From Ruminococcus flavefaciens (GTDB taxonomy: Bacteria > Bacillota > Clostridia > Oscillospirales > Ruminococcaceae): a stretch of DNA of 64,000 nucleotides. This document shows, piece by piece, positions 45,855 to 54,331 of the stretch. The notes below the pieces were generated by a model that saw nothing but the letters and a program-made list of their open reading frames with translations, was not told the origin of the DNA and ran no database searches. The translations under genes were made by a program, and so were the position numbers. Every line of letters begins with the position of its first letter. The stretch's first letter is position 1. The stretch is from the NCBI RefSeq assembly GCF_900143025.1, contig NZ_FRCT01000015.1, positions 20,543 to 84,542 of the forward strand, read 5' to 3'.

Positions 45855-46082
45855 ATGGGACAGAAAGAGATTATTGACAGAGATACCTATAAGAAAATCA
45901 AGAAGATGAACCGAGAGGAGCTTACAAAGTTCATTCTTCGATATGGAGATCAGCTTCTCGGAGAACAAGGCAAAACCATTGATCTTCCAGCATTGGAAGC
46001 TGAATTGAGCAAAATCAAAGGTATCGGCGGTAAGCGCCTTGAGGAGATTATGGTCGTTATTGAGAAATTCTTAGAAGAATAA
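45855..46082 (+). CDS. Small helix-hairpin-helix-like protein
   Basis: The 75-residue protein has an AAGGAG site, its own promoter and terminator. The C-terminal half reads LSKIKGIGGKRLEEIMVVIE, a helix-hairpin-helix-like segment with the KGIGGKR turn that contacts DNA backbones in that family. The N-terminal half is charged and helical. A DNA- or RNA-binding role is likely; no specific family was recognised. Confidence 0.7.
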   Translation: MGQKEIIDRDTYKKIKKMNREELTKFILRYGDQLLGEQGKTIDLPALEAELSKIKGIGGKRLEEIMVVIEKFLEE

Positions 46083-46100
46083 ATGCATCAAAGACTTATT

Positions 46101-46119
46101 GGACGGCATAACGCCGTCC
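46101..46119 (+). terminator. Terminator after the HhH protein
   Basis: GGACGGC (46101-46107) pairs with GCCGTCC (46113-46119), then TTAAAATT, 18 bp past the stop codon. The sequence from 46120 to 46240 shows no gene. Confidence 0.65.
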
Positions 46120-46243
46120 TTAAAATTATAATAGTATCTGGAGAACATCCGTGTGACTGCCGTGTGATTCCGTTGGAAAATATGTGATTTTTACGCATTT
46201 TTTAGTACAAATATCGAATTTACATCGTATTCGGAATATGAGA

Positions 46244-46286
46244 AAAACGCCTGAAAATCGGTATAAACCGATAATCAGGCGTTTTG
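46244..46286 (+). terminator. Strong terminator at the island boundary
   Basis: AAAACGCCTGA (46244-46254) pairs with TCAGGCGTTTT (46275-46285), with an inner ATCGGT/ACCGAT stem (46257-46262/46267-46272). In this position on the minus strand it would end transcription past the tRNA-Leu 3' half. Confidence 0.7.
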
Positions 46287-46290
46287 TTAT

Positions 46291-46343
46291 TTAGTGCGGG
46301 TGACAGGACTTGAACCTGCACACCTTGCGGCACAAGAACCTAA
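46291..46343 (-). pseudogene. tRNA-Leu 3' half (anticodon loop to acceptor stem)
   Basis: Read on the minus strand, 46343 to 46294 gives the anticodon TAG, variable arm, a perfect T-arm (GTGCAGGTTCAAGTCCTGT) and the acceptor strand CACCCGC, then A and CTA instead of CCA. It matches the intact tRNA-Leu at 63659-63743 in 31 of 32 bases over 46294-46325/63661-63692. The sequence breaks off exactly in the anticodon loop and is followed by unrelated island DNA, so the gene was split here. The matching 5' halves with the complementary GCGGGTG acceptor arm lie at 63817-63851 and 63926-63960. Confidence 0.8.
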
Positions 46344-46408
46344 TGGTAACGCAACGTCATTTGAACAGTTTATATATAAAGAAGCCATTTCGCTATAATA
46401 ATTCGTTA

Positions 46409-46437
46409 TTGATACTGGACTTAAAATATGGTATAAT
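46409..46437 (+). promoter_or_regulatory. Promoter of the RES-domain gene
   Basis: TTGATA (46409-46414) and TATAAT (46432-46437) with a 17-bp spacer, about 95 bp before the start codon. Confidence 0.65.
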
Positions 46438-46532
46438 GAATAAAACTTACAAATTAATCCATTGAGAATGGTGAGTTCATAAATATACAAATTTTTATGA
46501 GAAAATGCATTAATTAAGTTGGAAGTGAAAAG

Positions 46533-47492
46533 ATGGAAAACAGTAATAACTATAATGATAATGAAATGGAAGCACTTAAGATTTTGGCTATCATAGCAAT
46601 AAACTATCAAAGGGAATGGGAAGAAATGCGGATGTATGATAAGGACGATTTAAAATCACAAAAGAAAATGGAAGATTTCTTTGATAATGTCCTGGTTAAC
46701 GACTTGCCTTTATTATCATTACCATCTGATATGCTAATGTATCGTGCAAGACCAATTCACAGCAAAAACTATTCGGAGTTAGGCGTTGACTTGCGTATTA
46801 TTTGGGATGAAATGTATGACGTTATTCTATCGGAGGATGATAAAAAAGAATTTGAAAATATGAGTAAAGATGATTCTTTTCATTTAGCTTCTGAAGACAT
46901 TTATCTTATTAAGCAATTGGGAATTAAGGAATACACAGCCGAGCAACTCGAGCATATTTCTTCTGTACAAAAGAAATATAGTCTTCCTGGTGTTTATGGA
47001 TTCGATAGTAATGGCAGTGGTGTTCCACCAATTCAGTATAGAAAAGAAGGACGGCTTAACACAGCTTCAGATGCATATCTTTACCTTGCATTAAGCAAAG
47101 AAACTGCTCTTCATGAAATGCGCCCCTCTATTGGTCAACAGTACAGTCTAGCAACGTATAAAACTAATAAAGTAATTAAAATAGTTGATTTATCAGGTGA
47201 AAATGTTGAATCCATGGAGGCATGGGCAGCACTGTTAAAGTTACCAGTTAATAAAATTAGCGAGCCGAATGCAGAAGACGATAAGAATTTCTATCATATT
47301 ACTCAGTATATGGCACATATGATGCAAAAACACGGTTTTGATGGTATAAAATATAAGAGTGCAATGAAAAAAGATGGATATAATGTTTTATTATTTGACG
47401 ATAGTGATGTAACATTTGTTTCGTCTGATATAATAATCATCAATGATATAAGTGTTGATTATTCATCCTTTTTACCATTCAAAAGCGAATAA
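46533..47492 (+). CDS. RES-domain protein (putative NAD-degrading toxin fold)
   Basis: The 319-residue protein has features of the RES family: LMYRARPI (about residues 69-76) holds the first conserved Arg, YLALSKETALHEMRPS (about 183-198) the small-residue/Glu-Arg box, and a late HGFDGIKYKS motif closes the domain. The N-terminal 65 residues are helical and acidic. RES toxins such as MbcT break down NAD+ and normally pair with an Xre/DUF2384 antitoxin encoded upstream. None is present here, so it may be a stand-alone defence effector or be neutralised otherwise. The gene is visibly A/T-richer than the core genes to its left. Confidence 0.65.
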   Translation: MENSNNYNDNEMEALKILAIIAINYQREWEEMRMYDKDDLKSQKKMEDFFDNVLVNDLPLLSLPSDMLMYRARPIHSKNYSELGVDLRIIWDEMYDVILSEDDKKEFENMSKDDSFHLASEDIYLIKQLGIKEYTAEQLEHISSVQKKYSLPGVYGFDSNGSGVPPIQYRKEGRLNTASDAYLYLALSKETALHEMRPSIGQQYSLATYKTNKVIKIVDLSGENVESMEAWAALLKLPVNKISEPNAEDDKNFYHITQYMAHMMQKHGFDGIKYKSAMKKDGYNVLLFDDSDVTFVSSDIIIINDISVDYSSFLPFKSE

Positions 47493-47510
47493 TGTGATAT
47501 TAATAATCGC

Positions 47511-47539
47511 TTGACTAAGATTATTTATGATGCTATACT
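47511..47539 (+). promoter_or_regulatory. Promoter of the restriction-modification genes
   Basis: TTGACT (47511-47516) and TATACT (47534-47539) with a 17-bp spacer, 57 bp before the methyltransferase start. Confidence 0.7.
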
Positions 47540-47596
47540 ATATTTAAAAGGTATATTGTTTTTATGGAAAGGGTATTTGATAGAGGGGGCGATTTA

Positions 47597-49081
47597 ATGA
47601 TGCTGTTAGATAGGGTTGTAGAGATTACAACTGAATATATCGAGACAATGCCGAAGACACTGCGCAAGAAATACGGGCAGTTTTTCACAAGTAAAGAAAC
47701 GGCTGTGTTCATGGCAGGTCTTTTTAATATTTCGGAAGACAGAACAGATATTTCTGTTCTTGATCCCGGTGCAGGCTCAGGAATTCTCTCTGTTGCTCTT
47801 TTGGAGAGGATAGATGCTCTTCCAGTAAAGAAAGTTAATCTTGTCTGCTATGAAAATGATGATAAAATCATTCCGATACTGAAAGATAACCTCGAATATG
47901 CCAAGAATAATGTTTCTTTTCAGTTGACCTATGAGGTCAGGAATGAAAACTATATCCTGGATAACGAGATTGACTATAACAATATGCTCGGTGCAAAGAC
48001 TGATCCTTACAAATATGATATTATTATAGGCAATCCGCCTTACAAAAAAATACCAAAGGATGCAGTTGAAGCTCATTCTATGCCTGATATATGCTATGGC
48101 GCACCTAATCTGTACTTTTTGTTCACGGAGATGGCATTGTTCAATCTCAAAAATGATTCAGAAATGGTATTTATCATTCCTCGTTCCTGGACTTCAGGAG
48201 CCTACTTCAATGCTTTCAGACAAAAGCTGTTTAGTGAGAGCGTTATCGAACATATTCATCTGTTTGTCAGCAGAGATAAGGTTTTTGAGAACGAAAGTGT
48301 TTTACAGGAGACTATGATCGTAAAACTCCGAAAGACTATCCATAAACCCGCTTATATCACCATAACTTCCACAAACAGCAATAAGGATTTCTCTGAGATC
48401 ACATCTTTCCAAGCCCCTTATGATATAGTCGTTTGTGGTAAGGATAAGTATGTTTATCTTGTCACGAATTCCGAGGAAGTTGAAACTCTTCGACAGCTTA
48501 ATCAGTGGAACGATACTCTGCCATCGTTAGGACTAAAGATGAAAACAGGACTGACGGTTGACTTCAGAAATCGTGAAGCCCTCCGAAATACAGCGGAGGA
48601 GACTGCTGTTCCTCTATTCTATTCTCAGCACATACAATCCGGAAAGGTAATCTTTCCAATAGGTAAAGAACACGAGTATTTAGTCACTGAGCAGTCAGGA
48701 CTATTGCAGAAAAATGCTAATTATCTGTTCGTAAAGCGTTTTACCGCAAAGGAAGAACATCGTAGATTACAGTGCGGTGTTTACCTTTCAAGAAAATATC
48801 CCGGTTATAAACAGATCAGCACACAGAATAAGATAAACTTTATAGACGGGCTGAAAGGACTGTCTGAGTGTGTTGTATATGGCTTATATGTGCTTTTCAA
48901 CTCCACTATGTACGATAGCTATTATAGAATACTGAACGGCTCTACACAGGTGAATTCAACAGAAGTTAATTCTATGCCTGTTCCTCCCATGAGTACAATA
49001 GAGTCTATGGGGAAAGAGCTTATTGCCAAGAGAGATATGTCCGAAGAATCATGTGATATGATATTAAGGAGTTACTTATGA
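47597..49081 (+). CDS. N6-adenine DNA methyltransferase, BsuBI/PstI type
   Basis: The 494-residue protein starts at ATG 47597 behind GAGGGGG; an in-frame ATG at 47564 lacks a ribosome site. KYGQFFTSKETAVFMAGLF and the SAM-binding DPGAGSGILSVALL (about residues 53-66) precede the catalytic NPPY motif (IIIGNPPYKK, about 145). The rest is the target-recognition region, with no amplified second domain. It overlaps the next gene by four bases; that gene is a BsuBI/PstI-family nuclease, so this is the cognate modification enzyme. Known members methylate the adenine of CTGCAG, but the specificity here is not proven. Confidence 0.88.
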   Translation: MMLLDRVVEITTEYIETMPKTLRKKYGQFFTSKETAVFMAGLFNISEDRTDISVLDPGAGSGILSVALLERIDALPVKKVNLVCYENDDKIIPILKDNLEYAKNNVSFQLTYEVRNENYILDNEIDYNNMLGAKTDPYKYDIIIGNPPYKKIPKDAVEAHSMPDICYGAPNLYFLFTEMALFNLKNDSEMVFIIPRSWTSGAYFNAFRQKLFSESVIEHIHLFVSRDKVFENESVLQETMIVKLRKTIHKPAYITITSTNSNKDFSEITSFQAPYDIVVCGKDKYVYLVTNSEEVETLRQLNQWNDTLPSLGLKMKTGLTVDFRNREALRNTAEETAVPLFYSQHIQSGKVIFPIGKEHEYLVTEQSGLLQKNANYLFVKRFTAKEEHRRLQCGVYLSRKYPGYKQISTQNKINFIDGLKGLSECVVYGLYVLFNSTMYDSYYRILNGSTQVNSTEVNSMPVPPMSTIESMGKELIAKRDMSEESCDMILRSYL

Positions 49082-49998
49082 GTAAGATAGAAGAAGCAAG
49101 AGCATTTTTAAAGGAGCTGAATGTACCCAGTAAGCAGCAGGCTGACCTCTGTTGCTATGTCCTTCTCGCAATGGCAGATATAAAGGAAGATGACAACTGG
49201 GCAAAAGCAACGAATAAATGGATTCGTATTCATGATGTCCTGACCTTTACAAAAGACAGCTACAATGTCGCATATGCTGAAAACAGTCGAGAGACATTCC
49301 GTAAACAGGCTATGCACCATTTTCGTAATGCAGCTTTTATAGAAGATAACGGCAAAGCGACCAATAGTCCGAATTATCGTTATAGGCTGACCGAGGAAAT
49401 GCTTGATCTTATCAGAAGCTACGGAACGAGTGCTTGGGCTGACAAAAAAGAAGAATTCTTAGCTGCCCATGAGAGCCTGATAAGTTTGTACGAATCGAAA
49501 CGCAGTATGCTGAAAATGCCCGTAAACATCAATGGCAACAGCTTTACTTTCTCTCCCGGTAAACATAATGAGCTTCAAAAGGCTATTATTGAGGAGTTCG
49601 CCCCAAGATTTGCTCCGAACTCTGAATGCCTTTATATAGGTGATACTATAGAGAAAGACCTTGTAAAGAACGTAGACAAGCTGCGTGAGCTTGGATTTGA
49701 GATCACTTTGCATGATAAAATGCCTGATGTTGTATTATATCGCGCTGATAAGAATTGGATATACTTCGTAGAATCTGTCACCTCCGTCGGTCCGATGGAT
49801 CCGAAACGTATAAAGGAAATCGAAGAAATGACCGCTAATGTAACGGCAGGAAAGATATATGTGACAGCGTTTCTCGATTTCAAGACATTCAAGCACTTTT
49901 CGGAAACACTCGCCTGGGAGACAGAAGTTTGGATAGCTGATATGCCTGATCATATGATACATCTTAATGGAGATAAGTTCCTCGGACCGAGGAAGTAA
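49078..49998 (+). CDS. BsuBI/PstI-family type II restriction endonuclease
   Basis: The 306-residue protein has an N-terminal winged-helix-like region (1-110) and the BsuBI/PstI nuclease domain in the second half. ECLYIGDTIEKDLVKN begins it, LHDKMPDVVLYRADKNWIYF holds the catalytic Asp, and FVESVTSVGPMDPKRIKEIE follows with the Glu. MTANVTAGKIYVTAFLDFKT and the C-terminal DHMIHLNGDKFLGPR complete the family pattern. The ATGA overlap with the methyltransferase couples their translation. CTGCAG recognition is the family norm and remains inferred. Confidence 0.9.
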   Translation: MSKIEEARAFLKELNVPSKQQADLCCYVLLAMADIKEDDNWAKATNKWIRIHDVLTFTKDSYNVAYAENSRETFRKQAMHHFRNAAFIEDNGKATNSPNYRYRLTEEMLDLIRSYGTSAWADKKEEFLAAHESLISLYESKRSMLKMPVNINGNSFTFSPGKHNELQKAIIEEFAPRFAPNSECLYIGDTIEKDLVKNVDKLRELGFEITLHDKMPDVVLYRADKNWIYFVESVTSVGPMDPKRIKEIEEMTANVTAGKIYVTAFLDFKTFKHFSETLAWETEVWIADMPDHMIHLNGDKFLGPRK

Positions 49999-50013
49999 AT
50001 CATTATAGGGGGA

Positions 50014-51651
50014 ATGGATTTGAGTGCTATAAATCTCTACAAAATTGATAACGACAAATCTCGTGAGTTTTATAAGTCTTTAAATGAGAAAATGGAAGAG
50101 ATTGAAACGATTGAATGTGACAAGTCAACATCAGAAGAATCACACATTTTTAGTTGTACTCTATACTTATCTATCCCTGATGAAGAGAAGTCTATAGCTT
50201 GGAATTGGCTGCTTCGAGAGTTTAATGCGGATTCAATAAAGACTGTATCATCTCCAAAGGCTGTCTTAGTTATTGAACATAATTATGGAATTATTTATGC
50301 AATAACATTTGGTCACGCCTTCTTCCTTGTTGATAAGTATTGTGATCGTGATTTTGGATTTGCATTTGGTAGAAAGCTTGAATATGAAGAAATAAAAACG
50401 ACCACGTTAACAACACCTGGACTTCGCCGTAATAAGGTCGTTAATACATATATAAATTATAGCGAATTGGAATTTGAAAGCGGAGAGTCATTTGCCAAAC
50501 TGAAAGCAAAAGAAATATTGCCAGATGGATTCAGCTTGTATAAGCCATCGCTTGAAATCGGAACATCTATTCGTTTTAATACAGAAAGTGATTCGTTAGA
50601 TAGGATAATTGAATTAATCAGCCATGTGGAGGAAGCATTAAAGAATCCAGAAGATAAATGTAAAATTCCAGTGTTTAGTAAGATCACTGATAAAGATTAT
50701 ATTGCGAAGTTGGAGAAAATGCTTCGAGATCAAATACGGCAAGGACAAGCTGTAATTAATATCTCTGAACTTGATATTGTTGGCGTGACCGAAGTTTTCA
50801 ACAACAACGATGGTACATTCATGTTGAAATATAAACGACATGAAAAAGAGATTTCTGTTTTAAACGCTGAATCAATCCGTGAATTCTGTGAAGAAAATAG
50901 TATCGATTATGAAAGTAATGTACTTGATATAAGGGTTGTTAGTTTCTACAACGGGGAACCTGTAGAAAACCGATTAGTACATGACATGATTGATTATATT
51001 ATTGATGATGAACAGATTCTACTATCAAAGGGAATATGGTATAAATACAATGATGATTATCTTGAATACCTGAGAGACTCTCTTGCTGAAATTGAAACGG
51101 TATATGATAGGCAATTTGATTTTTCAGAATCAATTCATGATAGATATGTTGAAGATTTGTTTAATACCGAAAAACATGATCCGCAATATGCAGGATTAAA
51201 TGATGAACAAATCAAAAAGATAATAAAGAATAAACACTATGCGGAGAGAGCATTTAATGAGTTGAGAAGTCGTGACGATGGATTTATTTGCTATGATCGT
51301 GCATTAAAAGAAGCTGGTAAAGAACGCATAGAAGTAATGGATTTGTATAAAGACGGTTTCATGTATGCAGTAAAAATAGGTAACTCATCCTCAAAACTGT
51401 GTTATGTAGTGGATCAGTCATTAACAGCTTTAAAGTTGTATAAGAAAGGGTTGCTTCCAGGTACTCCGTCTATCACTACAGCTGTAATTTGGCTTGTCTT
51501 AGAAACAAATACACATATTGAAGATGATAATGGCACCCCTGTGCTTGATAACTTAAAAATGCTAATGCTAAAAAACAGATTGGATCAATGGAAAAAAGCA
51601 GTACGACTTATGGGACTAAAACCTATTATACAGATCAATTACAGAAATTGA
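50014..51651 (+). CDS. DUF6119/TIGR04141-like sporadically distributed protein
   Basis: The 545-residue protein has no membrane segments. FLVDKYCDRDFGFAFGRKLE (about residues 108-127) and the TTPGLRRNKVVNTYI segment resemble the TIGR04141 (DUF6119) family, which is sporadically distributed and often found near restriction systems. ATG 50014 is the annotated start, but it lies only one base after AGGGGG; a TTG two codons later (50020) is better spaced and may be the true start. It follows the restriction gene by 15 bp and precedes a GIY-YIG nuclease by 13 bp, so the four are likely one transcript. Function is unknown. Confidence 0.6.
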   Translation: MDLSAINLYKIDNDKSREFYKSLNEKMEEIETIECDKSTSEESHIFSCTLYLSIPDEEKSIAWNWLLREFNADSIKTVSSPKAVLVIEHNYGIIYAITFGHAFFLVDKYCDRDFGFAFGRKLEYEEIKTTTLTTPGLRRNKVVNTYINYSELEFESGESFAKLKAKEILPDGFSLYKPSLEIGTSIRFNTESDSLDRIIELISHVEEALKNPEDKCKIPVFSKITDKDYIAKLEKMLRDQIRQGQAVINISELDIVGVTEVFNNNDGTFMLKYKRHEKEISVLNAESIREFCEENSIDYESNVLDIRVVSFYNGEPVENRLVHDMIDYIIDDEQILLSKGIWYKYNDDYLEYLRDSLAEIETVYDRQFDFSESIHDRYVEDLFNTEKHDPQYAGLNDEQIKKIIKNKHYAERAFNELRSRDDGFICYDRALKEAGKERIEVMDLYKDGFMYAVKIGNSSSKLCYVVDQSLTALKLYKKGLLPGTPSITTAVIWLVLETNTHIEDDNGTPVLDNLKMLMLKNRLDQWKKAVRLMGLKPIIQINYRN

Positions 51652-51664
51652 ACGAGGTGATACT

Positions 51665-52573
51665 ATGCCCCGAGGAAAAAACATAAATCTCTTCCTTATG
51701 GACGGAGATGCAAGCGGACGTATCAAATGCACACTTGCCAACTGGACAGGTGTTGCGTATAAGATCCCCCGCACTGAAATAGAAAAATGCAAGAACCGTG
51801 AAGATCTGAAATGGAGCGGAGTTTATTTCCTTTTTGGCGTATCCGATGACACCGGCGAGAACATCGCTTACATAGGACAGGCTGGCATCAGGAAGAACGG
51901 CGAGGGCATACTCTACCGCCTTATGGAGCATAAGCGAAATCCCGATAAGGACTATTGGACGGAGGCTGTAGTATTCACCACCTCCAACAACTCCTTCGGT
52001 CCGACTGAGATAAGCTATCTCGAAAACAAGTTCTGCAATCTTGCGATCGAAACCAACAGGTATATCGTCAAGAACGTAAACGATCCGTCTTCCGGACATA
52101 TCACGGAGGAGAAAGAAAGTGAGCTTGAGGAGTTTGTTGACTACGCCAAGCTCATTATGGGAACGCTCGGTCATAAGATATTCGTTCCGCTGAATAAGAC
52201 CGCTCCTGTTATCGAAGATACCTCAGATACTGCATCTGAGGAGATAGAGCTTTTCTTCACTCGCACTATCAAGAAACTCAACTTTACCGTCGAAGCATCT
52301 GCCAAGCAGACCACAGAAGGTTTTGTCGTTCTGAAAGGTAGCAAGATTGCTCCAAGCAGCGGTACAGATGATGCCATATCGCCTGGCAACCGCCAAAAGC
52401 GTGAAGAGTGTAAGATTATAGACAATATCTTACAGGAAGATGTGCTGTTCACCAGTCCTTCCAGTGCTGCTGAATTTGTTACGGGGAAAAGCTGTAACGG
52501 ATGGGTGTCGTGGAAAACAAAGGACGGAAAGACGTTGCACGATTTAGAAGAACAAGAGTCATCGAAAGACTAA
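51665..52573 (+). CDS. GIY-YIG nuclease-domain protein with DUF4357-like tail
   Basis: The 302-residue protein has a GIY-YIG-type core (GVYFLFGVSDDTGENIAYIG, about residues 52-71), an Arg/His helix (LYRLMEHKRN) and the Glu-containing YLENKFCNLA (about 120). The C-terminal segment FTSPSSAAEFVTGKSCNGWV followed by SWKTKDGKTLHDL matches DUF4357, a small domain common at the end of such nucleases. It is the last gene of the restriction cluster and is followed by a terminator. Possible roles are a second restriction nuclease or a repair or control enzyme. Confidence 0.82.
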   Translation: MPRGKNINLFLMDGDASGRIKCTLANWTGVAYKIPRTEIEKCKNREDLKWSGVYFLFGVSDDTGENIAYIGQAGIRKNGEGILYRLMEHKRNPDKDYWTEAVVFTTSNNSFGPTEISYLENKFCNLAIETNRYIVKNVNDPSSGHITEEKESELEEFVDYAKLIMGTLGHKIFVPLNKTAPVIEDTSDTASEEIELFFTRTIKKLNFTVEASAKQTTEGFVVLKGSKIAPSSGTDDAISPGNRQKREECKIIDNILQEDVLFTSPSSAAEFVTGKSCNGWVSWKTKDGKTLHDLEEQESSKD

Positions 52574-52596
52574 TAATTGATTATAGTTAATATATA

Positions 52597-52619
52597 TGCC
52601 CTCAGTGCTGCTGAGGGCA
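52597..52619 (+). terminator. Terminator of the restriction cluster
   Basis: TGCCCTCAG (52597-52605) pairs perfectly with CTGAGGGCA (52611-52619), followed by ATTTTAAT, 23 bp after the GIY-YIG stop. Confidence 0.8.
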
Positions 52620-52660
52620 ATTTTAATAATATATTATAGAGCAAATCTTCGATTTTTACA

Positions 52661-52880
52661 TTGACATCAGACATAAAGTATGCTAAAATAGCATTAGTCA
52701 AACAAGAACGTTCATTCTATTCGTACGTAGTAAGCCTTCCGTCAGAAATGAAAATACAATATGAGAGTGAATAGACATAATAAGCATGACGATATGAGCA
52801 CTCTTGAATTGAATACACCTATACAGAGCTATAAGAATACAAATGGTCAGGAAGTATACAAACAAACGAAGTATTTATAA
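52661..52880 (+). pseudogene. Truncated copy of the HTH gene 5' region (39 codons plus promoter)
   Basis: This stretch repeats the promoter, leader and first codons of the gene at 54332. It has TTGACA (52661-52666), TAAAAT (52684-52689), the AAGAACGTTCATTCTAT leader segment and a reading frame at 52761-52880. That frame's 39 residues (RVNRHNKHDDMSTLELNTPI and on) track the N-terminus of the intact protein before a stop. Identity is roughly three quarters by eye. The copies flank abiH as direct repeats. The promoter part may still drive abiH. Confidence 0.75.
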
Positions 52881-53020
52881 AAGTCTTAGATTGTGGGGCT
52901 TTCATTATCGGCGGTAACAGTATCGGAGCAAGAACACTTGAATTGAGTTAGGAGTTTAGTGAGATTGCTTCCCAGTTGGATTATATAGCGAAAGATTGTT
53001 TATGTAAAGGAGCGAATGCT

Positions 53021-54151
53021 ATGAATATTTTAGTTATAGGAAACGGATTTGACATAGCTCATGGATTGCCTACAAAATATGGCGATTTTCTAAATTATGT
53101 ACAAGCCTTCTATAGAATGAAGAATTCAACAGAAGACTGCGATAGTCTGTATTATAAGTATTTTCAATCATTAAAGAATACGAGACCAGAAATCTATAAT
53201 GAACTTGATAAGCTTATAACTGATAACTGTTGGCTTGATTATTTTACCCAAATATATAAAAGAAGAGAAACTGAAGGTAAAGATGGATGGATTGACTTTG
53301 AAAGTGAGATTTCTCTTGTTATACAAGCACTTGACTCGGCGAGACACGCTATAAATGAAGCACTAAAACATGATGACGAAAATGAACATTATTGTTTACA
53401 ACAATGGCATTTAAACATTTTATGTCCTGTTGTTTTTAGGGATGGAATAATTAAAAATCATGAAGTGTTTACATTTACTGCATCAAATATTATAGCTATC
53501 AAAACCCTTTTTTTAAATTGTCTGAACAAGCTTATAAGATGTTTGGAAATATATCTATCTGATTACATATCAATTGATACTTGCTCACAATTGCAGGATA
53601 TTGCAAACTTGGAAATACACTGCGTTTTATCATTTAATTATACTGATACTTATAAACAGATATACGATAAATCCACAGGTAGTATTAAATATGATTTCAT
53701 ACATGGTAAAGCGAATATAGCCAATGACGTAAATAGCTGCAATCTTGTGTTGGGAATTGACGAGTATTTGTCAGGAGAAGATAAAGACAAGGACAATGAG
53801 TTCATACAATTCAAAAAGTTCTTTCAAAGAATTTATAAAGGGACTGGTTGTCTTTATACCGATTGGGCAAGATTAATAAATGATAACAACATAAGATTTG
53901 CAAAGGCAAATCCGCCTATCAATAATGTGTATATTTATGGTCATTCTTTGGATATAACTGACGCTGATATACTAAGAAGACTTATATTATTAGACAACAC
54001 AATAACTACGATTTTCTATCATAGTAAAGAATCAATGGGAGATCAGATTGCTAATTTAGTAAAAGTAATCGGCGAGGAAGAATTGATAAAACGTACTGAT
54101 GGAAGGAATCGAAGCATTATATTTAAGCAATCGTCATCGGAAATATTATAA
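53021..54151 (+). CDS. AbiH-family abortive-infection protein
   Basis: The 376-residue protein starts at ATG 53021 (AAAGGAG, 8-nt spacing); 15 upstream codons in frame are leader. The N-terminus ILVIGNGFDIAHGLPTKYGD (about residues 3-22) is the AbiH signature, a Rossmann-like nucleotide-binding start. The central LSFNYTDTYKQIY (about 203) and the late VYIYGHSLDITDADIL (about 308) are the other conserved blocks. AbiH proteins abort phage infection by a mechanism that is not settled. It lies between two copies of an HTH-gene leader and is A/T-rich, consistent with insertion into the island. Confidence 0.88.
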   Translation: MNILVIGNGFDIAHGLPTKYGDFLNYVQAFYRMKNSTEDCDSLYYKYFQSLKNTRPEIYNELDKLITDNCWLDYFTQIYKRRETEGKDGWIDFESEISLVIQALDSARHAINEALKHDDENEHYCLQQWHLNILCPVVFRDGIIKNHEVFTFTASNIIAIKTLFLNCLNKLIRCLEIYLSDYISIDTCSQLQDIANLEIHCVLSFNYTDTYKQIYDKSTGSIKYDFIHGKANIANDVNSCNLVLGIDEYLSGEDKDKDNEFIQFKKFFQRIYKGTGCLYTDWARLINDNNIRFAKANPPINNVYIYGHSLDITDADILRRLILLDNTITTIFYHSKESMGDQIANLVKVIGEEELIKRTDGRNRSIIFKQSSSEIL

Positions 54152-54165
54152 ACACAATAGTGAAC

Positions 54166-54199
54166 GATGCCTTTAGTTATATCTGAGGGCATCATTTTT
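54166..54199 (+). terminator. Terminator after abiH
   Basis: GATGCC plus TTTAG (54166-54176) pairs with CTGAG plus GGCATC (54183-54193) with two wobble pairs, then ATTTTTT, 15 bp past the stop. Confidence 0.75.
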
Positions 54200-54234
54200 T
54201 ATTTGTTGTCTGAAGAACGAATTTTCGATTTCTA

Positions 54235-54263
54235 TTGACATACGAACAAATGTGTGCTAAAAT
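54235..54263 (+). promoter_or_regulatory. Promoter of the HTH gene
   Basis: TTGACA (54235-54240) and TAAAAT (54258-54263), 17-bp spacer. The 8-bp palindrome GAACGTTC in the leader (54279-54286) is shared with the truncated copy at 52661-52880 and may be an operator. Confidence 0.75.
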
Positions 54264-54331
54264 AACATTAACCAAGCAAGAACGTTCATTCTATACATAC
54301 GTAGTAAGCCTTCCGCCAGAAAGGAAAACGC

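Noticed and set aside
46294..46380. Functional tRNA gene at the left island edge
   Set aside because: Only the 3' half is present; the sequence on the 5' side cannot form a D-arm or acceptor strand.
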